From contig JAVHLC010000006.1 of assembly GCA_031082315.1 (NCBI GenBank), forward strand, positions 101,082 through 165,081: 64,000 bases of DNA. Direction: 5' to 3'. Shown one piece after another: positions 26,250 to 35,297 of the stretch. Every line of letters begins with the position of its first letter. The first letter of the stretch is position 1. The stretch is from Thermodesulfobacteriota bacterium (GTDB lineage: Bacteria > Desulfobacterota > QYQD01). The translations under genes were made by a program, and so were the position numbers. The notes beneath the pieces were generated by a model. It saw only the letters and a list, made by a program, of their open reading frames with translations, ran no database searches and was not told where the DNA came from.

Positions 26250-29201
26250 CTACCCCCATCCCGGCCTGCTGATTTTGAACGAGGAATCCTTCCTGAAGAG
26301 ATCGTTTTCACCGCGTGCAAGGCACAGTTTGAAATTCTGGTGCCTGATATAAAAACCAGGGAAGTTGACAGATTCAAACGAGTAAAGAACACCCTCGTTC
26401 CAGACGGGAATCATTTTGAAGCTGGCGTCTTTTCTGAACAGGTCCGTATCGACATATGGACTCAGTCTGAAGATGAAATTTTCGTGGCGCAGATAATGGC
26501 CGGGGTAATTTACCGATTGAAGCGAGAAGTATCGTTCATACGGATGTGCGGGAGAGGTCAGCCCCGGAGCGATCCTGAATGTTGCATCGCGCCGTTCAGC
26601 GGCGGTCTGTATTTTTGCTATCTCACCCAGATAATTTTTATGGCGTATGAAATAACTAGGAAAGTTGAATGATTCTAGTACGATCTGGCCGGATGTTTCC
26701 CCCTCGATAAGGGTAAATGTCTCCCAGGGACCGATTGCGGTTCGGTTTGCAACAAGGGAACCGCCCCCGCCACCCTCCGCGCAGACATACTTTCCATTAT
26801 TGGCGCGTAGCGCCACATTATTTTCTCCAACGCCAATGAGGGTGAATGTTGCAGAAGGGTCAATCTTGTTCAGGCCCGCATCCAGGAGACCATTATTTTT
26901 CACGCGGACATACCGGTTGATATAGGCGGCGCGGATTGCCACCTTGCCGGATTCCATGTGAATCAACTCCATATTTCTCCACGGGTCGGTCTTGCCGCAC
27001 GTTGCCGTGATTTCATAACCGCCTGGATTGCCCAGATACTGACCATTCTGTGCGGCCAGCGCAATGATGCGGCATCCAGGAATATAATTTCCGGTTTTCC
27101 GGACGTTTTCAAAGCCGATGCTCTTCATGGTCAAGCTGGTCGGGATTTGACCACGAACCACAATCTCACGATATTGCGGCTCCCGATTCTTTATAGCCCC
27201 TGAGGTCATCAGCAACGGGCTGTTTTGCTTCAGCCACTCATATCTAGCGCCAAGCGAAAGAAGTTCGGCGGCATTGATTCCATCATCAATATTGACCGGT
27301 ACAAAAATACTTTTGGAGTACTCATTCGTGAAAAAGCAAGTCGCCCCGTCTTTCTTCTGACCTACCCGAAGTTCATGCGCATTGTGTGTGTGACCGGAAA
27401 AGAAGAGAACCGGCTGGTTCGTTTGCTTCCCGATTTCGTGTGTGATGCTCTTTAACAAGGCGGTATGCCGGCCATCCGCGCAACTGAAGTTCAGGTAAGG
27501 GTCCCGAGCGCTGTGTTTGAAATACTCCGTATTATGGACGGGAAACCCCTTGGATTCTATAGCCTTGATAATCGCATTTTTCCCGCCAAGTTCCGGCTCT
27601 GCCTTGTTTTCTTCATAATCAGGTATGCTCAGCACTGATTGCAGGTGGCTGCAGAGACGACTCCAATTCTGCGTCAATACAGGCATGCGAGGTCTTAATT
27701 CATTTTTCCGCACGGATTCACGGTAGAGATCGAAAGCATCATATTCTCCCATATACCTTGGCAGACTGATCAATGGCGCGTGCGTGAAAATGAAGATCAG
27801 TTGTTCCTTTTGCGGGTTCATTGCCTGTGCTAACAAGTTCAGGTGTTCTTGAGTGATTCCACGGCTATGCGGACCTCCCTTAACAAAATCATGAAACCAG
27901 TCAGGGAAATCCTTCAGGTCCAACTCATCGTATACGAGGTCCTCCTGCTTTGGAAACTGATCATGCGCGGTATTCAGGCATAGGATGCTGGTGTTTCCCA
28001 TCTGAAAAGTAAAATCCAGATCATAATTAACCGTGCAGAGATATTGCGAAAGAATCCATGATCGTGGTTTTATTAACCAGTATGAATAGTCTTGGTCCAG
28101 GGAAGCTTTCCACTCGTTCGTCCTGAACTCCTTGAAGGTTTTCCGCGAAGCGATGAGCTCATGCTTGCCGGCTTTGCGGGGGAAGGCCCAAAAGTCGTAT
28201 TCATTTCCCTCCTTTTCCAGCAGACCGAATGAACCATATTCGTCGCGTTTATAGAGCTCTTTGTCGAAGAGAGAAAGCTTGCAGTTCCAATCGAGGAGCA
28301 CTTCGTTCGAACGATAATCATGATTGCCCAGGATGGTGAAAAGCGGACATCTGAGGGCTTCACCCTTGTGATCCCGGCCGGTGATGATCTCATGAAATTG
28401 TTCCACGTTCGAATTCCATGCCGAGCCCGCCGCAGCTTTTCGCCGGTCCGGGGCGAAACCTTGCTGCCCGCAGACATAACGGCCATCCCAGTATCCGTCA
28501 AAATAGTAATCAACGATATCGCCCGTGAGAACAACAATCACACTCTCGTTTGCCAGTCGCTGATTGGCCTCTCTGATAAAAGCGCGCAGATTATCGTTGG
28601 GATTGATATACCGGTCTTTCAGTTCCTGGGATTCCGTAAGATTGCGGACCTCGCACAAGATCCCGGGGATCAGATCATTTCTTTTCGAGATATGCGTATC
28701 GGTGATATGGAGGATGGTAAACTTGTCCGACGTTTTCAACGTTTCGTGCACATACACCGCGTGATAATTCTTCCGGCCCTGCCAATTCACATGAAAAAGG
28801 TTGGGCCAGCCGAATGTGTCTTTGAGCTTCTTGGAGGAATCCTTATTAATTCCGACTTCCACTCGCGCTTCCCACCGGAACCCGTTTCGGTATTGCTGAT
28901 GCTGGTTGGTTTGCGCATGGATAACCTTCCCATAATCATCTTTGTATGATGGATGCCGGAAATACCCATAAACCCGGTATACCGTCAACGGCATGGTAAC
29001 CGTACCCCGGCTGATTATCGGGGGGTCATTTCTCAAGAGTGCCAGGATCTGAGGTATGGAAGGGTAGGACACTTCTTCTTCTTTCTCCTCTTTGCCCTCG
29101 TGCCAGTCTTTTATGTACGCGATGGTGATTTCAAAACGCTCCAGTTCTCCGGGCTCTAATATCAAGGGTTTCCCCAGGTTCGGACGTACGATACGGATCA
29201 T
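26250..29201 (-). CDS. Calcineurin-like metallophosphoesterase with beta-trefoil (fascin/AbfB-like) C terminus
   Basis: This 983-residue protein is very large for an integron cassette. After an N-terminal region it shows the full metallophosphoesterase set: ITDTHIS (about residue 195), GDIVDYYFDG, LGNHDYRS, FTHAPL and FSGHTHNAHELRVG. The C-terminal third carries a fascin-like trefoil (GQYLGNPGGYE, GKYVCAEGGGGG) and an AbfB-like trefoil with repeated NYPGHYLRHENF and NFPGFYIRHQNF units. The start at 29201 follows AGGAGGAGG; an upstream extension of the frame runs into the attC and intron and is not coding. No signal peptide is evident. Substrate unknown; the trefoils suggest glycan or surface binding. 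Confidence 0.85.
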   Translation of the reverse strand: MIRIVRPNLGKPLILEPGELERFEITIAYIKDWHEGKEEKEEEVSYPSIPQILALLRNDPPIISRGTVTMPLTVYRVYGYFRHPSYKDDYGKVIHAQTNQHQQYRNGFRWEARVEVGINKDSSKKLKDTFGWPNLFHVNWQGRKNYHAVYVHETLKTSDKFTILHITDTHISKRNDLIPGILCEVRNLTESQELKDRYINPNDNLRAFIREANQRLANESVIVVLTGDIVDYYFDGYWDGRYVCGQQGFAPDRRKAAAGSAWNSNVEQFHEIITGRDHKGEALRCPLFTILGNHDYRSNEVLLDWNCKLSLFDKELYKRDEYGSFGLLEKEGNEYDFWAFPRKAGKHELIASRKTFKEFRTNEWKASLDQDYSYWLIKPRSWILSQYLCTVNYDLDFTFQMGNTSILCLNTAHDQFPKQEDLVYDELDLKDFPDWFHDFVKGGPHSRGITQEHLNLLAQAMNPQKEQLIFIFTHAPLISLPRYMGEYDAFDLYRESVRKNELRPRMPVLTQNWSRLCSHLQSVLSIPDYEENKAEPELGGKNAIIKAIESKGFPVHNTEYFKHSARDPYLNFSCADGRHTALLKSITHEIGKQTNQPVLFFSGHTHNAHELRVGQKKDGATCFFTNEYSKSIFVPVNIDDGINAAELLSLGARYEWLKQNSPLLMTSGAIKNREPQYREIVVRGQIPTSLTMKSIGFENVRKTGNYIPGCRIIALAAQNGQYLGNPGGYEITATCGKTDPWRNMELIHMESGKVAIRAAYINRYVRVKNNGLLDAGLNKIDPSATFTLIGVGENNVALRANNGKYVCAEGGGGGSLVANRTAIGPWETFTLIEGETSGQIVLESFNFPSYFIRHKNYLGEIAKIQTAAERRDATFRIAPGLTSPAHPYERYFSLQSVNYPGHYLRHENFIFRLSPYVDTDLFRKDASFKMIPVWNEGVLYSFESVNFPGFYIRHQNFKLCLARGENDLFRKDSSFKISRPGWG

Positions 29202-29222
29202 GGCATCCTCCTCCTTTATGAA

Positions 29223-29283
29223 GCCCAACGAATAGTTCACCGGCCCACTCGGCGAAGCCGTAGTGGGTCGGGTGAAACGCGAG
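29223..29283 (-). repeat. attC site of the methyltransferase cassette, split by a group II intron
   Basis: In cassette orientation the arms TTCACCCGACCCAC and GTGGGCCGGTGAA form a long hairpin and end in the perfect core GTTGGGC (29223-29229). The missing inverse core GCCTAAC is restored only by joining 29283 to TTAGGC at 30099-30104, across the intron. Confidence 0.82.
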
Positions 29284-30099
29284 GTGTACGCCCGGCATGG
29301 GCGTGAACTTATGGGGTGAAAACCCCCTGTACGTGAACCCTGCCCACGTAGTGATACGTTAGCAGAAGTACTAGCCGAAGGCAAGGGCGGAATCGTGAGA
29401 GACCGTCTGAAGGGTTCGAAGCGCAGCGGAGACCACGAGCCAACGGCGAGAGCGACCGTAGGGAGCGGTAACCCGGAGCGCAAAGCTATGAGCCGACGAA
29501 CAGACAAAATCGTCAGGATGAACGATTTTGAACAGCTTTGCTGGCCCGAAGGGCGAGCCACAGGACGTGGCGAGTAAACGGCATACAAGGCCAAGTCTCC
29601 GGGCAAGTCAGCACCACATGACGAAGCCCCGGGTTCGGGAGATATGGTAAATGCCGCGGTTGTGTAGCGAAAGTCCACGTCCTTATCCGGGGAGATCTGC
29701 TCAACGAGCGTCCTTGGTTTGCTACGGGAGCCGGACTGAGGCCCATTTCGAAAGGAATGGATAAGCCACCGTACCCTAAGGCAGCCCAGGAAGCGTCCCA
29801 AGGGGTAACCCATGGGGTGATTGAGCAGAAGTCAGCAGAGGCCATAGCAGGCGTGAACCGCCGAAGGGCCGAACATGAAGCAGGGAAGGAGTAGCAATGA
29901 GCTTTCATGACACGATGAATCCGACCGGAGGAGTGGACATGGGGCGCGTCATTGAAGTACCCGACCCGGATCAACACCAGACTCGTAGGTGAACATCTAC
30001 TGTCCGGCTACGGCCCGATAGGCTTCATGAACCGCCTGGTGCGGACCCGCATGCCAGGTGGTGTGGGGGCTGGGGGCTAAAACCCCCTGGCTACCCGAT
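29284..30099 (+). ncRNA. ORF-less class C-like group II intron inserted in attC
   Basis: The segment opens with GTGTACGCCCGG, near the GUGYG start of group II introns. It closes with a clear domain V at 30031-30062: a 9-bp stem ACCGCCTGG/CCAGGTGGT, a two-base bulge, a TGCG/CGCA upper stem, and a CGC triad as in class C. A domain VI-like hairpin and CTACCCGAT follow. No reverse-transcriptase frame exists in the roughly 815 nt. The intron lies opposite to the cassettes, as class C-attC introns do. The 3' boundary is uncertain by one base. Confidence 0.82.
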
Positions 30100-30136
30100 T
30101 AGGCTTCTTCATTTTGTCTTTTCATCTGCCAACGCA

Positions 30137-30883
30137 TCACCGCGTCATCAGCGCGAACACGCCCCAGCCCAGGTATTCACGCGTGTAAGCGGCGTAGCGC
30201 TCGGGTTCCGAGGTTAGTTTGGCTCGAACATCTTTCGCGAACTCGTCGTCGGGATTGGCTTCAAGCCATCGGCGCATGGTGAGCCACTTGGCCGCCTCGT
30301 ATCTGTCCCAGCTGTCTTGGTCTGCCAAAACCATTTCCACGACGTCGTAGCCGAGGTGGCCGAAAGACGCGAGAAGTTCTGGAAGCAGGAGAAAGTCGGA
30401 GATTGAGCCGGCAAGACACCCCCTGGCAACATCTTCCGTCGGCGGTAACTGCCGCCAGTAGGGTTCGCCGATGAGGATGATCCCTCCGGGGCGGAGGCTC
30501 TGCGCCAGAAGCTCGATGGTGCCGACGACTCCCCCAGCGATCCACGTGGCACCGAGACAGGCTGCCACACCGGCCTTCTCGTCAGAGACGAAGCCGGCAG
30601 CATCGCCATGGATGAACTTGACTTGATCGGCGACACCGAGTTTTTCAGCGCGGAGTTTCGCTTGCTCGGTGAACAACTGGCTCATGTCGATGCCGGTGCC
30701 GATGACTCCGTAATCGCGTGCCCAGGTGCACAGCATCTCCCCCGAACCGCTGCCGAGGTCGAGCACTCGGGTTCCCGTTTCCAGACGCAGCGCCGCGCCG
30801 AGAGTGGCGAGCTTTTCGGGTGTGAACGGGTTATGGATGCGGTGAGCACTTTCGGTGATGTTGAAGATCCGTGGAATATCCAA
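30137..30883 (-). CDS. SAM-dependent class I methyltransferase (cassette gene)
   Basis: This 248-residue protein has the cofactor motif VLDLGSGSGE (about residues 40-49), an acidic motif II with GIDMS, and GDA near residue 93, followed by GGIILIGEPYW. The layout resembles small-molecule methyltransferases. The acceptor cannot be told. It is a single-gene cassette bounded by an intact attC upstream and an intron-split attC downstream. Confidence 0.85.
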   Translation of the reverse strand: MDIPRIFNITESAHRIHNPFTPEKLATLGAALRLETGTRVLDLGSGSGEMLCTWARDYGVIGTGIDMSQLFTEQAKLRAEKLGVADQVKFIHGDAAGFVSDEKAGVAACLGATWIAGGVVGTIELLAQSLRPGGIILIGEPYWRQLPPTEDVARGCLAGSISDFLLLPELLASFGHLGYDVVEMVLADQDSWDRYEAAKWLTMRRWLEANPDDEFAKDVRAKLTSEPERYAAYTREYLGWGVFALMTR

Positions 30884-30924
30884 TGCAGAAAATCTCCTTA
30901 CGGGTGTGAATAGATTCGGTCACT

Positions 30925-30999
30925 GCCTAACGCCGTGGCTAAGAGGCTGGCAAAGGAGCGCAGCGGATTTGCCAGTCCTACTTCAGCCGCTGGTTCGCC
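30925..30999 (-). repeat. attC site of the HNH-nuclease cassette
   Basis: In cassette orientation the site runs from GGCGAAC to the perfect core GTTAGGC. GGCTGAAG pairs with CTTAGCC leaving one extrahelical G, and an inner CTGGCAAA/TTTGCCAG hairpin is present. These are classical attC features. Confidence 0.88.
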
Positions 31000-31014
31000 A
31001 TCCTTAATGAATGT

Positions 31015-31917
31015 TTAGAAACTAAAGGTATTTCCCCCACAAAATTCTAATCCGCCAAGTTTTCCATTTCTTAGTTCGATACATTTTCCCCCATGACAAA
31101 AACGACAAGAGATAAAATCAAGTAAAGGAATTTTACCATCCTCACCAATATGATGCGCCACATGCCATCTTACTGCAGTACCGACAGGGTCATTTCTTCT
31201 GTATCCTATTGCCGCAATCTCAGGCATAAACTCCTGTATTTTTGAGAGTTCAATGTAAAACTGTTCTAAGTTCTCAATTGGGACTGGCTGACCCACAAAA
31301 TCAGGCATAACAGGAGTATCTTTTTGGACATATTCCTCGATTTCGCTGGGTGACCTACGAGAATAATAAAATTCAAGACCAATACGACGTTCTTCTGACC
31401 AGATTTTTATTCGATTAGCAGAAGCGGAAATTGCAAGATCATGGATAGCGTCAGGAAAGGCGGAAAAGACATTTTCATGCATTGTAGCAAGAATTTCATT
31501 GTTTTCATTCTTAAGGACGAAGTTAACAGTTGTTAATCCAACGTCATCTTTTCTAATTTCTAATATTGACTCACTAGAGATAGAAATTCTGCACCAATCT
31601 GGAGCATAACAGCCGCCAAGGCGAATAATACAATTCTCGGGCATCCAGGGGAATTTCGTTTTTACGAATTCTATAGGGTTTGGAGTTTGTTTGAAGCTTC
31701 TTAGCTGAGCAGAAGAAAAAGCACCGGAATCTGCCATCGGGTGGCATTGTGTGCAAAGGGCAATCATGCCTTCAGGATTGTGGTGTTCTTTGACTGACCA
31801 GGGGGGGTCAAAATGGTGCCAACTTAAGAAAGGACTCCCGCAATTCGGCACAGGGCACCCATAGTTAACTTCTTGGCGTAAAATTCTCTTTACATTCAGA
31901 GGGGGATCACGATCCAT
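31015..31917 (-). CDS. HNH endonuclease-domain protein (cassette gene)
   Basis: This 300-residue protein has an N-terminal zinc-bound HNH motif: CPVPNCG, SWHHFDPPW, HHNPEGMIALCTQCH (about residues 19-60). The middle is beta-rich without a recognised family. The C-terminal part contains FISCRFCHGGKC, another possible zinc site. It may be a nuclease effector of a defence system, given the neighbouring DUF4062-HEAT cassette. Good confidence for the HNH fold, low for the role. Confidence 0.8.
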   Translation of the reverse strand: MDRDPPLNVKRILRQEVNYGCPVPNCGSPFLSWHHFDPPWSVKEHHNPEGMIALCTQCHPMADSGAFSSAQLRSFKQTPNPIEFVKTKFPWMPENCIIRLGGCYAPDWCRISISSESILEIRKDDVGLTTVNFVLKNENNEILATMHENVFSAFPDAIHDLAISASANRIKIWSEERRIGLEFYYSRRSPSEIEEYVQKDTPVMPDFVGQPVPIENLEQFYIELSKIQEFMPEIAAIGYRRNDPVGTAVRWHVAHHIGEDGKIPLLDFISCRFCHGGKCIELRNGKLGGLEFCGGNTFSF

Positions 31918-31946
31918 AGCTTATTATTTCTCTTCAATTTTATTAA

Positions 31947-32004
31947 GGCGAACGACCATGCTCAGGGGCTCTGTCACGCATTCTAATGCATGGAATTGTT
32001 ATAA
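31947..32004 (-). repeat. attC site of the DUF4062 cassette
   Basis: In cassette orientation CTTATAAC opens the site and GTTCGCC closes it. The arms CCATGCATTAG and CTGAGCATGG pair with one extrahelical base. CTTATAAC is the complement of this cassette's start at 34437-34444. Confidence 0.78.
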
Positions 32005-32010
32005 GTTTTC

Positions 32011-34398
32011 TCAGTTTTCATTAATCATGCCAGATAGTTTTGATTTGTAAAAACTAAGATAGGAGCCTTTTGAGTAAAGACATCTATCAAACCATGTCAC
32101 GACATTATAATAATATGATCCCTGAGAAATATAATCAGTTAGAAGACTCTCCAACTCCTCCGGATTAAATTGATTTGCGAGAATCGCTACTGCCTGCTCA
32201 CGTCTTTGATCTGTCTTTGATTGAAGAAGACTTTTTGCAAAATCAATAATCTTACCTGACTCACACCTAGAAAGAATTTGGATGGCTATTTTTGCAATAA
32301 ATGAATCATCATGATTGATTAACCTGTTTAATAAATCATCTTTCTTGTCAGATAAATTATATGCCGTTTCCACTGCTTTTCTTTGCATATTCCCGTAATT
32401 TTCAATTGCAGCTTCAATAAGTCTTTCTACATCCGATGAATCACCAAACCTGACCAGTAAATTTATAGCGCCTTTATCAGCCATATTATATTTTGTATTT
32501 CCAAGGTATTTTCTAGCGTATTTAATATCCTCATGTTGACCATTCACTGCCAACCCATCCATAGCAGCAGCTATAAACGTATCTCTAATATATTCAATTG
32601 CTTCAGGCTGATATATCCCTTCTATGTCTCCATATTTTTCTCTAAGATGTGCCCCAGAATCTTTTTTGAAAGATTCGAAAGCATCATCTAGATCAGATCT
32701 TATTCTGGATTCTATAAGGCTAAAGTGATCCTCAGCTAAAATTCTGTATACTTCTTCATCGTTAAGCTTGTAGAAATCAAGCTGATCCAAAAGCTGCTGA
32801 GGATCACGCTTTCTTAATAGAATAGGAATAAATTCTTCTGCCTTCACGTCCATAAATGCATATCCAAGCAACCCTTGTCTTTTTTCCTTTGGCTCTGGAA
32901 ATAATTTCTTAATAAAACCCATATCAATATCTTCATCCAATTCAATTAGTTGTAATAATCCTTCTTTCCTTACTCCAGGATCGGTATCCTTTAGCAACTC
33001 ATATGCTTTATCTCTTGTGAGTAATTTTGATTTACGGACATACTGCGCGGAGAATCGCCTTACAGAAGAGTCCGCTTTTTTCAATGCATCAAACAATAAT
33101 GAACTATCGACAGCAAGACTCATATCATCAAGCGTTTTCTTCATTAAAGATGTTATTTTCGCGCCTGAATTAACTAAGTAAGAAAAGCTATCTTCAGGTT
33201 TATTCAAGAACATAATATCTACCTTTGCAGAAATAGCAGCCTGCTTAATATCGGAATCATCGGTATCAACGACTTTGTCTAATAGATCAAAATTGTCTTG
33301 ATTTCCAGAAAGCCTGATAAGATCAATGGTTCTTAATATAACTTGTTTATCACTGTCATTCATTCCAGCTTCAAGCAGATCACGTCTTGCATTAAATCCT
33401 GTGTCCACAAGAAGAGATAGGGCGCCACGTCGAACATCAATATTCCTGTCATTGGTAGCTAACCATGTGATTACGAATTCAACCGCCTCATCATTCCTGT
33501 CTTTGATCCAATACCAACCGGGGCGGTTGTTAGAAGTATCACTAATAAATGATCTAACCAGAAACCATGCTTCAGAATTTGAAAGTTCCCATTCTTTTCT
33601 TCTCGTATACACAAGATTTATTTCATGATTACCAAAGACTTCCCCTAAATGGTCTGCAGAAAACCATGCACTTGATTGTAGATATAGTCGTATTCGATCA
33701 GACTCCTCTAATTCGGCTGGCTTGCCTTCACTAAGCTTCTCATTTACTTTATTAAAAAGACTTATCAATTCAGCTGGATATGATTCTATCTTTTCACTAG
33801 CTTTTGACTCTGTATCTGATATTGATTCTCTTGCTTGCCCTGCTAAATTTAATTCTTCTTGGCTCTCCTGTTCAGTTTCTTTTGTTGATAACTCGAGGAT
33901 ATATTGCAATAAATAATCATATATATCACGACCCCAAGTTTCTGTTTCATTAAATTCCTTAAACATAAATTGCTTGCTTTCTATTAGTTCTTTTTTGAAA
34001 TTTATTACTTTTTTAAGTTGCTCACCAGGGTCTTTAGCGATATCTTTATCAACAGCTTTAAAAAACAACCATATTTCAGGAACTCCAGATTTTTCCCGAC
34101 GTTCTCGTGCCCGAATGAATTCCTCTTCAAATCCTGAGCTGTATTTTCCTGTCTCCTGACCCCACCGGCGCCATAAGATACCTAGAAAAAGTTGGCATGA
34201 ATCAACATCCTTGTTTATTAGTTCCTGTGGACGATAACCACCGGGAAGCGTATCCTCCCAACCGAGCAGTTCAATATGCCAGCCTACTTTACGCGAAAAA
34301 ACCTTATTTACTCGTTCTACAGTATTACGAACTATTCGACGCTCGTCCTGTAAGTCATTTGGTGATGCAAGAAATATTGTTAAAACGTTTCTCTTCAT
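32011..34398 (-). CDS. DUF4062 domain protein with HEAT-like repeats (cassette gene)
   Basis: The 795-residue product starts with a DUF4062 domain (about residues 1-110: FLASPNDLQDERRIV, ELLGWEDTLPGGYRPQ, FLGILWRRWGQ). This flavodoxin/TIR-like fold is found at the N terminus of many STAND-type immune proteins. The remainder (about 290-790) is an alpha solenoid of HEAT-like repeats with many RR/DD turns, such as DTDPGVRKEGLLQLIEL. No ATPase core is seen. An N-terminal effector plus repeat sensor is a plausible defence layout; this is inference. It is AT-rich compared with the neighbouring chromosome, consistent with transfer. Confidence 0.8.
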   Translation of the reverse strand: MKRNVLTIFLASPNDLQDERRIVRNTVERVNKVFSRKVGWHIELLGWEDTLPGGYRPQELINKDVDSCQLFLGILWRRWGQETGKYSSGFEEEFIRARERREKSGVPEIWLFFKAVDKDIAKDPGEQLKKVINFKKELIESKQFMFKEFNETETWGRDIYDYLLQYILELSTKETEQESQEELNLAGQARESISDTESKASEKIESYPAELISLFNKVNEKLSEGKPAELEESDRIRLYLQSSAWFSADHLGEVFGNHEINLVYTRRKEWELSNSEAWFLVRSFISDTSNNRPGWYWIKDRNDEAVEFVITWLATNDRNIDVRRGALSLLVDTGFNARRDLLEAGMNDSDKQVILRTIDLIRLSGNQDNFDLLDKVVDTDDSDIKQAAISAKVDIMFLNKPEDSFSYLVNSGAKITSLMKKTLDDMSLAVDSSLLFDALKKADSSVRRFSAQYVRKSKLLTRDKAYELLKDTDPGVRKEGLLQLIELDEDIDMGFIKKLFPEPKEKRQGLLGYAFMDVKAEEFIPILLRKRDPQQLLDQLDFYKLNDEEVYRILAEDHFSLIESRIRSDLDDAFESFKKDSGAHLREKYGDIEGIYQPEAIEYIRDTFIAAAMDGLAVNGQHEDIKYARKYLGNTKYNMADKGAINLLVRFGDSSDVERLIEAAIENYGNMQRKAVETAYNLSDKKDDLLNRLINHDDSFIAKIAIQILSRCESGKIIDFAKSLLQSKTDQRREQAVAILANQFNPEELESLLTDYISQGSYYYNVVTWFDRCLYSKGSYLSFYKSKLSGMINEN

Positions 34399-34436
34399 AA
34401 AAGCTATTAATTCAACCTAAGAATATTATTTTTAAG

Positions 34437-34546
34437 CTTATAACGGGCCGGATGAGGAGCACCCCGTAGGGGTGTCTGTTCGATTCGGATTGATAGGCCG
34501 CGCTTCGCGCGGGCTGGCAATCCGTCCTCATCCAGCCCGATAGGGC
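34437..34546 (-). repeat. Long attC-like site at the right edge of the array
   Basis: Arms GGGCTGGATGAGGA and TCCTCATCCGGCCC pair with single unpaired bases, and two further GC-rich hairpins lie between. The site ends in GTTATAAG, which starts the DUF4062 cassette. The outer core box (GATAGGG on the plus strand) is degenerate. Confidence 0.6.
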
Positions 34547-34809
34547 GACGCGAAGCGTCGGCCTATCAATATTATTAACTGGTTTCTTGTTATCATACCA
34601 CCAAATGATAAGCTTGAGAAACAATTTGACAATTTCCTGCGAATTGGACATAAGTTCAACTTGTTATCATCCCAAATGGGATGAATAACACATTCCTTAT
34701 TATCGTCCTATGCGCGATATTCCGTCTGATATATTTAATACGCACTGCGTGCCGAGCAGGACGGTGAAAGAAGCTAAAAGCCCCCTGGATTTTTAATGTA
34801 AGGTGGATT
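34547..34809. other. Non-coding segment with a hairpin; right boundary of the cassette array
   Basis: An 11-bp inverted repeat with an AAAT loop (GTTATCATCCC, 34664-34690) is present. No supported gene is seen; a weak minus-strand frame at 34412-34651 runs through the attC. The next gene on the right belongs to the chromosome backbone. Confidence 0.45.
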
Positions 34810-35280
34810 ATGCATGATCAGAAGATACTAATTGTCGGCATAGGTAATCTTCTCCTCCAGGACGAGGGGATAGGGGTGCATATCATCCAGGCCTTGCGCG
34901 ACAGGGAGATGCCGGCCCATGTGGATTTGTTGGATATGGGTACAGCCACCATGAATTTAGCTTTTTATCTGGATGGGGTACAAAAGGTGATAATCGTTGA
35001 TGCCCTTAAGGCCGGGCAGAAGCCGGGGACAATTTACCAGTGCCGTCCTGAAGACCTCGTCGCAGATAAAGAAGGCCCGGTTTCCCTGCATGACCTCGGT
35101 GTGGTAGAGTCCCTTTCCATGTCCAAAAAACTGGGTTATTCGCCGGAGGTGGTAATAATCGGCGTAGAGCCCAGGGCTATTGACTGGGGGATGGAGTTAA
35201 CGGATGAGATTCAGAAACAGGTGCCGGCCATCATCGATATCATATTAAAGGAATGTCAGGGAAATGGAGGCCAAAGCTGA
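34810..35280 (+). CDS. Hydrogenase maturation endopeptidase (HyaD/HycI family)
   Basis: These proteases remove the C-terminal extension of [NiFe]-hydrogenase large subunits after nickel insertion. The 156-residue product has GIGNLLLQDEGIGVHII (about residues 9-25, with the metal-binding Glu/Asp), VDALKAGQKPGT and LHDLGV, all typical. No hydrogenase gene lies in the window, so its substrate is encoded elsewhere. Nickel could come via the ECF transporter at 45253-48110. Confidence 0.9.
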   Translation: MHDQKILIVGIGNLLLQDEGIGVHIIQALRDREMPAHVDLLDMGTATMNLAFYLDGVQKVIIVDALKAGQKPGTIYQCRPEDLVADKEGPVSLHDLGVVESLSMSKKLGYSPEVVIIGVEPRAIDWGMELTDEIQKQVPAIIDIILKECQGNGGQS

Positions 35281-35297
35281 CGGCTACACTTAAGAAA

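Larger units (their letters stand above)
25476..34546 (-). mobile_element. Integron-type gene cassette array without visible integrase (CALIN)
   Basis: Five minus-strand genes are separated by attC-like sites at 25897-25971, 29223-29283 plus 30099-30104, 30925-30999, 31947-32004 and 34437-34546. For each inner cassette the first bases after the crossover match the complement of its own attC inverse-core box. The pairs are TTATAAG with CTTATAAC, TTCGCC with GGCGAAC, TTAGGC with GCCTAA-C, and TTGGGC with GCCCAAC. This is the diagnostic cassette rule. No integron integrase gene is present in the window. Confidence 0.85.

Noticed and set aside
29202..29977. Upstream extension of the metallophosphoesterase frame and other frames in the intron
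   Set aside because: They run through the attC and structured intron RNA. A strong ribosome site supports the start at 29201.
29880..30000. Short plus-strand frame in the intron as a reverse-transcriptase remnant
   Set aside because: No reverse-transcriptase motif is visible; it is probably intron RNA domain sequence.
34412..34651. Minus-strand 79-codon frame at the array edge
   Set aside because: Most of it lies in the attC-like hairpins and it has no recognisable protein features; it may hold a cassette remnant at most.
34664..34690. Inverted repeat as a further attC site
   Set aside because: The outer bases read GTT...AAC, opposite to the RYYYAAC...GTTRRRY order required in attC; more likely a simple hairpin.
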